A DNA stretch of 11,140 bases, taken from Dehalococcoidia bacterium (GTDB lineage Bacteria > Chloroflexota > Dehalococcoidia > SAR202 > UBA11138). The notes under the pieces are model-generated. The model saw only the letters and a program-made list of their open reading frames with translations. It was not told the origin of the DNA and did no database searches. The stretch covers positions 1-11,140 of the forward strand of contig JAAXHZ010000057.1 in the NCBI GenBank assembly GCA_012270625.1, read 5' to 3'. The position numbers were made by a program, and so were the translations under genes. Positions 1-5,296 of the stretch are shown here, in pieces (within the stretch, counting starts at the first letter, position 1; each line of letters begins with the position of its first letter).

Positions 1-1370
1 GCCTCCATCACCAGCTTGTCCATCTCCAGTTGAACGGGGATCGGATACTCGCCGGTGAAGCACCCCATACAGAAGCTGTTTCCCGCGTCTTCCAAGGCTC
101 GTGACAGCCCTTCGACGCTAAGGTATCCAAGAGAGTCTGAGCCGACCATCCGCCGGATGCCCTCGACCGACATGTTGGCCGCGATTAGCTCCTTCTTGGT
201 AGCCATGTCCACGCCGAAGTGGCAGGTGGACACGATCGGCGGCGCGGTTATCCGCAGGTGCACCTCAGCCGCGCCTCCCCTGCGCAGAAGCCTGACTACG
301 TGCGGTGTCGTGGTGCCGCGCACGATGCTGTCGTCCACTACGATAAGTCGCTTGCCGCGAATGATGCCGGGCAGCGGGTTGAGCTTCCGTCTGACACCGA
401 GATCGCGGAAGTACTGGGTCGGTTCGATAAAGGTCCGTCCGACGTAGCGATTCTTGACCAGGCCCTCGCCGTAGGGGATGCCCGATTCCTGCGCGTAGCC
501 TACGGCAGCCGCGGTGGCCGAGTCGGGCACGCCGATCACCATATCGGCTTCGACCGGGTGCTCTCTGGCCAGCTCCGCGCCCATCCGCATCCTGTCGCTA
601 TATACTAGCCTGCCTCCGAGAACGCTGTCTGGCCTGGAAAAGTAGATGTTTTCGAAAACGCAGCTTGCGCGCCTCCCGTTCGAGCCGGGGCTTTTGACCG
701 TCCTGAGACCTGAGTCGTCGATCAACACGGCCTCGCCCGGTTCGATGTCCCGAACGTAGTCGGCTCCGACGTGGTCGAGAGCGCACGACTCGGACGCGAT
801 CACCCACCCGTCACCGAGTCGCCCGAGACACAGCGGTCTGACACCCAGAGGATCTCTGATGCCAACCAGCTCGTTCTTCGTCAGCACGGTCAGCGAGTAC
901 GCGCCCTTGAGCCTGCGCATAAGGTGGGAGATGCGAGCTTCCCAGTCCTGGGCAGGCGCGTTGGCAAGCAGACTGGCGATGATCTCGGTGTCGCTGGTCC
1001 CGTCGAATCGGAACCCCTGCTCCTCCATGTCCTGGCGCAGCTCGAGGGCGTTGATGACGTTGCCGTTGTGAGCAAGCGCCAGCTCCATGTCTGGGCCGCG
1101 AGCGATGACCGGCTGCGCGTTGACTATGCGGTTGGAGCCGGTGGTGGAGTAGCGGGTGTGAGCGATCGATATATGGCCCGGAAGGTCAACCAGATCATCT
1201 TCGGCGAAGCTCTGACCAATGAGGCCCATGGAAGTGCGGTTGTGAACGCGGAGGCCGTCTGCCGATGCGATGCCGGCGCTCTCCTGTCCACGGTGCTGCA
1301 GCGCGTAAATGCCGAAGAATGCGACCCGGGCTACGTCCTGTCCAGGGTGGTAAACTCCCACCACACCGCA
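1..1370 (-). CDS. purF: Amidophosphoribosyltransferase (PurF), 3' end beyond the window
   Basis: First step of de novo purine synthesis in the cytoplasm: PRPP plus glutamine to phosphoribosylamine. The frame reads without interruption from the catalytic Cys (codon 1368-1370, context REACGVVGVYHPG) to base 1. Visible class II amidotransferase motifs are LQHRGQES, AHTRYSTTGSNR and LAHNGNVIN, followed by the PRPP-binding segment RLIVVDDSIVRGTTT. Cysteines at CVFENIYFSRPDS, STCHFGVD and SFCMGCFTGEYP match the four Fe4S4 ligands of the B. subtilis-type enzyme. About 456 residues are present, so only a short C-terminal tail is missing. The coordinate given is the mature N-terminal Cys because no standard start can be assigned: the frame stays open to 1565 (stop TAG at 1566-1568) with no ATG, GTG or TTG in those 65 codons. 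Family propeptides are normally 0 to about 11 residues. Identity is certain; the start is not. Confidence 0.95.
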
Positions 1371-1391
1371 GGCTTCACGTGCGGTGTCCGC

Positions 1392-1418
1392 GCCTGCCCC
1401 GTACCCGGATACGGGGTC
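1392..1418 (-). repeat. 27-bp palindromic repeat, copy A (purF leader)
   Basis: On the minus strand the core is CCCCGTATCC next to GGGTACGGGG, a 20-base palindrome with one G-T pair. Related copies lie at 7729-7755 and 8938-8963. Here it is in the purF frame and would read DPVSGYGAG. It ends 21 bases before the catalytic Cys codon. Confidence 0.75.
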
Positions 1419-1466
1419 AGAGAGCGGCTGGGCCGCAGCCGCAAAGGGATCTGTTCGCAGAGCTTG

Positions 1467-1485
1467 CCCCGAACCTGATCCGGGG
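1467..1485. repeat. GC-rich palindrome in purF leader
   Basis: The plus strand reads CCCCGAACC, T, GATCCGGGG: nine pairable positions including two G-T pairs around a single central base. It resembles the dispersed CCCCGGA-type repeats common in GC-rich bacteria. It is a second repeat element in the purF leader, unrelated in sequence to the one at 1392-1418. Confidence 0.5.
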
Positions 1486-1581
1486 TGCAGGCTGTCAGGA
1501 CTGATGGGACTCCACTCCCTCGATCCGTTGCCGTGAACATGGTCTCGGCCCGCCCCCAGGCGAGCCTAGAACCGCATCTGG

Positions 1582-1611
1582 ATTATAAGCGCGATGTTAA
1601 CATACGGTCAA
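1582..1611 (-). promoter_or_regulatory. Predicted sigma70-type promoter for purF
   Basis: Read leftward: -35 TTGACC (1606-1611), an 18-base spacer, then -10 TATAAT (1582-1587), a perfect -10 hexamer. The predicted transcription start is near 1575. No other gene could use it. It lies in the gap between the PIN gene stop (1646) and purF, so purF is transcribed separately from the ATPase/PIN pair. Confidence 0.7.
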
Positions 1612-1645
1612 CGCGAGACGGACGCAGTTTCGGGACTCCCCTGTC

Positions 1646-2116
1646 CTACCCGTCACAAAGATCGCGCCGTCGGAGAAGATTCCTATGCGTTCTGCTGACG
1701 CGACCACCGCGCTGTGTCGTGTAGATGCGTCCCTGTGTGCCACCGATAATCTGTCTATCCCGAAAGTCGTCCTGGAGGGCATTGTCGTTGGTGAAAAGCA
1801 GTCGCGCTCCGCTTATCCGCGCAAGCGCGAGAACGTGCTCGTCATCGGAGCGGCATACGCCTTGGGATCGAATCGCCGTGGTTTCTGAGTCCACTACCTC
1901 ATCAGGGATTCGCCTTGCACGTCCAGCCTGCAATCTTTCAGCGAATACTCTCTTGAAATCTGCGATTCGGTTTAGTTCCCGCAGGTGCTCACCCCCCGAA
2001 ACAAAAGTTCCTCCATTCCTTTTCATCAACCAATTGTAGAAATACTTGCCTGCATTGGATTGGCTGCCTGTAGAAAAGACTTGGTGATAGACGTTCGTAT
2101 CTACGATCGCGCACAT
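1646..2116 (-). CDS. PIN-domain nuclease-like protein, partner of the adjacent ATPase
   Basis: A 156-residue protein that looks like a PIN-fold RNase. It opens with MCAIVDTNVYHQVF, the first PIN beta strand with Asp6. Later come acidic residues at E43/E47, the SDDEHVLALA helix (D91, D92, E93) and LLFTNDNALQDDF (D111, D116, D117), which suit a metal-binding active site. The C-terminus (GRIYTTQ through THRNLLRRRDLC) extends past the minimal PIN core in a way I associate with one PIN subfamily, but I cannot name it. The ATG at 2116 abuts the TAG of the upstream ATPase (TAGATG) and has no good ribosome site of its own, so translation is probably coupled. Expected role: RNA cleavage controlled by the ATPase. 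No catalytic residue appears lost. The PIN call is fairly safe; toxin or defence function is inference. Confidence 0.75.
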   Translation of the reverse strand: MCAIVDTNVYHQVFSTGSQSNAGKYFYNWLMKRNGGTFVSGGEHLRELNRIADFKRVFAERLQAGRARRIPDEVVDSETTAIRSQGVCRSDDEHVLALARISGARLLFTNDNALQDDFRDRQIIGGTQGRIYTTQRGGRVSRTHRNLLRRRDLCDG

Positions 2117-3490
2117 CTAAAGACCGATGGACCTAGTGAGTTCATCAGCGAAGAATTGACGGTAGCCTTCCGGAGCATCCAGCACGTTGCCGTGCTCGTC
2201 CAGCCTGATCGAGTGAATCTTCACGTCCGACTCGCCGCGCTCGAAGTAGAGAATCGAGACTTCTTCAGGCTTGAGATCCGTCTTCTTGTCCCGCACGTCC
2301 ACCCGAACGCGGTCGATGATATAGTCGCTGTGAGTCTCGACTACAAGTTGTCGAGCCGGTCCGGCAATTGAGCAGAACAGGCTGCCAAGGGCGGCCTGCG
2401 CTCTCGGATGCAGGTGTACCTCGGGCTGCTGCAAGAGGAATACTGACGGCGCATCTGTACGCAGAAGCTCAGTGACTATCGGCAGCGTTTGACTTACGCC
2501 GTACCCCACATCAATCAGGTTTCTGTGTACTCCCTTCAGTTCCTTTCCAAACTTCCTGATGCGGATCTGGAACGGCGCTGCATCTGTCTTGCCAAAGGAC
2601 TCCACCGAGATTTCATCGAACATCCCGGAGCTACGCCCAAACTTCACGAGGCCTTTCTTCAGGTTGCCCCACTCGTCCGAGTCTCGACGCGACATGTTGG
2701 CAAGGTATGAAGGGACATGCTCTCCTTCTGGATCCGGGATGAGCCTTGACGGATCGTAGGTGCGTCTTGGTCTTGAGCGGACCGGCGCGCCCGCAAATAG
2801 TCTTGCACTATCGGCGCCAAGATCAAGCATTCGGTCAAATCGCCATGTCGTCAGTTTCTGATACGAACTTCTGATGCGTCCTATATCATCTTCATTAAGT
2901 GAGAGTTCTTCATACTGCTCGGCTGTCTCTCGGATCGAATTCTGCGCCACATTCTCATCGATTATGTGCAGGGCGCCTCTCACCGCTGTACCAATAGGGT
3001 GCAGCCATTCACTGCGCGGTCCGAACCTATCTACCTCCGAATCCACTTTCCAGAAACGCTTTTCGATGCCAAGTCGAAGCTCTCCGCCTTGTCCCGGTAG
3101 AGTTACGGCTTCAAATGACGTATCTCCAACCGAGACGTACCTTGAGACAGGAAATGTTACTCCGTCAACGTCCTGAAACGTGAAGCGCAACAACACTGTC
3201 TCATTGGAATCCGCCGAGCATGAGTCCTGAAATCCTGCCTGGAAAGCATCAGGCTGATCGCTCCGACTGCTGTCGTTGTACACGATTTCGCTGAAAGCGC
3301 CTAGATCGTGCGGCGGCCTGCGGAAATCCGGGACTGATTCGAAGACCGCCACCTCCCACAGCGCGCGCAGGATCGCCAAGAACGACGTCTTTCCCGTGCT
3401 GTTCTCGCCGACGAGCAGTGTCAGCGGCGCCATCCGCGCCGTCTGCTCCCCTCGGAAGCACCGGAAGTCCCTGATCGTTACGCTGTCCAT
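2117..3490 (-). CDS. AAA/OLD-like ATPase (AAA_21, possibly DUF3696 type)
   Basis: A 457-residue cytoplasmic ATPase of the SMC/Rad50-like OLD group. It starts MDSVTIRDFRCFRGE, the usual 'xxIxNFRxF' entry strand, followed by Walker A GENSTGKTS (residues 28-36). An insert-rich middle follows, then the signature-like segment DVGYGVSQTLPIV (327-339), the Walker B region FLLQQPEVHLHP (351-362) and the D-loop/His motif VVETHSDYIIDRV (383-395). The C-terminus (VSILYFERGESDVKIHSI to GYRQFFADE) resembles the DUF3696 tail. The usual Walker B acid in LIEQPE/LIDEPE is Gln354 here, leaving Glu357 as the nearest acid. The ATG at 3490 sits just after the predicted promoter; no strong ribosome site is seen. 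Base composition is lower in GC than its neighbours (25/60 at 2881-2940). It is coupled to a PIN nuclease, which suggests phage defence or a toxin-antitoxin-like switch (inference). Confidence 0.85.
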   Translation of the reverse strand: MDSVTIRDFRCFRGEQTARMAPLTLLVGENSTGKTSFLAILRALWEVAVFESVPDFRRPPHDLGAFSEIVYNDSSRSDQPDAFQAGFQDSCSADSNETVLLRFTFQDVDGVTFPVSRYVSVGDTSFEAVTLPGQGGELRLGIEKRFWKVDSEVDRFGPRSEWLHPIGTAVRGALHIIDENVAQNSIRETAEQYEELSLNEDDIGRIRSSYQKLTTWRFDRMLDLGADSARLFAGAPVRSRPRRTYDPSRLIPDPEGEHVPSYLANMSRRDSDEWGNLKKGLVKFGRSSGMFDEISVESFGKTDAAPFQIRIRKFGKELKGVHRNLIDVGYGVSQTLPIVTELLRTDAPSVFLLQQPEVHLHPRAQAALGSLFCSIAGPARQLVVETHSDYIIDRVRVDVRDKKTDLKPEEVSILYFERGESDVKIHSIRLDEHGNVLDAPEGYRQFFADELTRSIGL

Positions 3491-3497
3491 GTTCAGA

Positions 3498-3526
3498 GTC
3501 TAAACGTATGTACGGATACGCGACAA
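3498..3526 (-). promoter_or_regulatory. Possible promoter for the ATPase/PIN pair
   Basis: Read leftward: TTGTCG (3521-3526), a 17-base spacer, then TTAGAC (3498-3503), or TAGACT one base further on. The spacer contains the short inverted repeat CGTAT / ATACG, which could be an operator. The -10 match is poor, so this is tentative. It falls in the only gap (3491-3539) before the ATPase gene. Confidence 0.3.
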
Positions 3527-3539
3527 CCGTGATCTTCGG

Positions 3540-5138
3540 CTACCCCACTATAGGCTGGGCGATTATCCACAGGCTGGTGGCGGTGTAGATGATCATCAGC
3601 GCCAGCATGGGTATCTGACCCCGGAGAGCGTCCGCCGCGGAGGATGAGCGTCGCTGGGAGATCACGTGCGCCAGATATACGGAGATCACGTGGCCCAGCA
3701 CGATCGCGATCAGGCTGATGAACCACACCGCCTTTGCGCCAATGATGTTCAGGTTGAGCCTGTAGTCCGCCGTGCCGAATATGTTCCACCCGAACCCGAA
3801 CGGGTCTGACGCCAGCGGAACTATCAGCTGACCCTGGATTAGCAGGAGCGTTATGAAGTGGGCCAGATTGTACGCGAGCGCTATCGGCACAAGCGAGAAC
3901 ACGTACACGCTTGCCACTTCCAGCGCGCCTGCTTCCTCGCGGGACAGCGTCTTGATCGCCCAGGCGAACGCCAGATACACAACTGCAAACAGCGCCGGGG
4001 CAAGGGCTAGAGCGACCGTGTCCACCACGTCCGAGGTCGCGAAAGACAGCATGTTGGCGCGCAGGTTCGCCCAGGTCTCCGTGTCCTGGAACCCGTCGAA
4101 GCTCACAGTGGCAAGCGCCAGAACCACGAACGCTGCTGTCGCGACGGACACGCGCTGCTGGAGTGCGAGTCCAACGGCGAATGGACGCAGGTTTAGCTGC
4201 CTGTCTCCAGCGGTGGCGTACTCGTAGCAGTCGTAGCAGTCCACACACTCGGCCTCTAGGCGGCAGTCAGAGGCGCAGTCTCGGCACACGCCCCTGTTCG
4301 TCACTCTCAGCTCCGTCGGAGAGAATCGAGAGAAGAACCCGAAGAGCACAGTGAACGCCTCGCCGTTTCGGAGCCAGGTATGCTTCCCGAACGCGGCCAT
4401 CCCGACCCACGTGACGATCGAGTACATCAGCGCCATCACCGAAAGCGTGAACGGCCTGAACGCGCCGGTGTAAACGTTTTCGGCCCATGCGAACAGGAAG
4501 AACAGCAGCAGCGCGGGCCAGATATCCAATCCCTGTGGATAGTTGAACGGAGGGTCTTCAGGCTCGTCGGATTTTACAAAAAAACCCCTCAGCCTCCGGT
4601 ACCACTCGAAGGTGATCTTCCAGGGGTTGATGAACACCCAGACGTTCCCGACCAGCGCGACGACGTACCCCATCCCAACCCACCAGATAATCCAGATGAA
4701 CGTGGGAGACAGGTTTTCGATTGCCCGGTCAGTGCCGAAGAAACCCACGACCAGCAACAGCAGAAGCGTCAGCGCCGAAACGGCCCTAATCACCACGGCA
4801 AGTATCTGGCTGGACATTACCGCGCCAATTTGCATGTCCAGCTTTAAGCTGGCTCGAAGCAGGTCCAGCCTCGGGTAGCTGAACTTCTCTGAACGCCTCT
4901 GAACGAACAGACCGATCAGCACAAACGACAGAAAGACCGTCGCCACAGCCCCAACCAGGAAGTAGTTCAGGGGTATGGGCAGGTCGTATCGCTGTCCGAA
5001 CGCATGCGCCGAGACCGGAGACACAATCAGCGCAAGCGCGCCGACAGCCGCGGCAGCTAGAATCCTCCACGCATAGCTCCCCGCTTCTTTCCCCCTCCAC
5101 CGGCTGAGATGGGCAGACAAATGTGTACAGACAGGCAT
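3540..5138 (-). CDS. Polytopic membrane protein of the 'fenitrothion hydrolase'-annotated group
   Basis: A 532-residue integral membrane protein with roughly ten or more hydrophobic segments. The N-terminal signal-like segment ends SPVSA, followed by HAFGQRYDLPIPL. This 'HxxGxRxDLPxP' opening and the FINPWK motif recur in proteins databases label fenitrothion hydrolase. That label comes from a pesticide enzyme and says little about the role here. A loop near the middle (residues 285-304) carries six cysteines in the spacing C-x2-C-x3-C-x5-C-x2-C-x2-C, suited to binding metal or Fe-S. The ATG at 5138 is chosen; a TTG at 5147 is in frame three codons upstream. Neither has a good ribosome site, and both lie inside a dispersed repeat (5124-5172), so the first residues may be repeat-derived. 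It follows the CopCD-cytochrome gene by about 160 bp on the same strand, so a membrane copper or redox role is likely but unproven. Confidence 0.8.
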   Translation of the reverse strand: MPVCTHLSAHLSRWRGKEAGSYAWRILAAAAVGALALIVSPVSAHAFGQRYDLPIPLNYFLVGAVATVFLSFVLIGLFVQRRSEKFSYPRLDLLRASLKLDMQIGAVMSSQILAVVIRAVSALTLLLLLVVGFFGTDRAIENLSPTFIWIIWWVGMGYVVALVGNVWVFINPWKITFEWYRRLRGFFVKSDEPEDPPFNYPQGLDIWPALLLFFLFAWAENVYTGAFRPFTLSVMALMYSIVTWVGMAAFGKHTWLRNGEAFTVLFGFFSRFSPTELRVTNRGVCRDCASDCRLEAECVDCYDCYEYATAGDRQLNLRPFAVGLALQQRVSVATAAFVVLALATVSFDGFQDTETWANLRANMLSFATSDVVDTVALALAPALFAVVYLAFAWAIKTLSREEAGALEVASVYVFSLVPIALAYNLAHFITLLLIQGQLIVPLASDPFGFGWNIFGTADYRLNLNIIGAKAVWFISLIAIVLGHVISVYLAHVISQRRSSSAADALRGQIPMLALMIIYTATSLWIIAQPIVG

Positions 5139-5172
5139 GAGCGCCAACTAACAGGCCCCTTCTCCCTCAGGG
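5124..5172. repeat. 49-bp direct repeat, copy 1
   Basis: It starts TGTACAGACAGGCATGAGCG and ends CTTCTCCCTCAGGG. It matches 5192-5240 at 45 of 49 positions, with a period of 68 bases. It covers the start codons (5138 or 5147) of the 532-residue membrane protein. Confidence 0.8.
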
Positions 5173-5191
5173 CTTACAGGGGTAGGTAAGA

Positions 5192-5240
5192 TGTACAGCC
5201 AAGCATGAGCGCCAACCAACAGACCCCTTCTCCCTCAGGG
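5192..5240. repeat. 49-bp direct repeat, copy 2
   Basis: Second copy of the 5124-5172 repeat; differences are at four positions. It continues into a hairpin (5226-5246) and the GGTTGGGATGAGGGT tail typical of a dispersed 'CCCTTCTCCCT' repeat family found in many bacterial genomes. It sits in the gap between the CopCD-cytochrome gene and the next membrane protein. Confidence 0.8.
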
Positions 5241-5246
5241 AGAAGG
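5226..5246. repeat. Hairpin within repeat copy 2
   Basis: Perfect 9-bp arms CCTTCTCCC and GGGAGAAGG around a TCA loop. Copy 1 lacks the right arm. It is transcribed downstream of the CopCD-cytochrome stop (5297) but has no following T run, so it may stabilise an mRNA end rather than act as a classical terminator. Confidence 0.6.
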
Positions 5247-5296
5247 TTGGGATGAGGGTGAAAAGTACGAATGCATACCCCTCGAAAATTACACTC

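Larger units (their letters stand above)
1371..1575 (-). other. purF leader/propeptide zone without a canonical start codon
   Basis: This is the stretch between the predicted transcription start (about 1575) and the catalytic Cys codon. In the purF frame it is open for 65 codons and contains no ATG, GTG or TTG. The only unusual candidates are CTG at 1559, 1490 and 1460 and ATC at 1505; a GGAG-like sequence lies just upstream of the ATC. Two palindromic repeats (1392-1418 and 1467-1485) occupy much of it. The seven codons next to the Cys read ADTAREA and look like a native short propeptide that has lost its start. Confidence 0.6.

Noticed and set aside
771..1478. Long plus-strand ORF (235 codons), and 55-447 and 219-608 likewise
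   Set aside because: All lie opposite the unmistakable purF frame; they are antisense shadows in GC-rich DNA.
1331..1540. 69-codon minus-strand ORF starting at the ATG at 1540
   Set aside because: It runs in another frame across the purF start and ends inside purF; its sequence is repeat-derived and unlike any protein I know. Kept only as a possible frameshift source.
1646..3490. Naming the ATPase/PIN pair as Septu, PARIS or Gabija
   Set aside because: Those use HNH, TOPRIM-like or UvrD-type partners; a PIN partner does not match, so no system name is assigned.
3540..5138. Taking 'fenitrothion hydrolase' as the true function
   Set aside because: The label rests on remote similarity to a pesticide-degrading enzyme; context and the Cys cluster point to a membrane redox or metal role.
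5124..5246. CRISPR-like array
   Set aside because: Only two copies, one overlapping a gene start, with a 19-base gap and a dispersed-repeat sequence; no cas genes.
5226..5246. Rho-independent terminator after the CopCD-cytochrome gene
   Set aside because: Strong hairpin but no T run on either side; better explained as part of a dispersed repeat.
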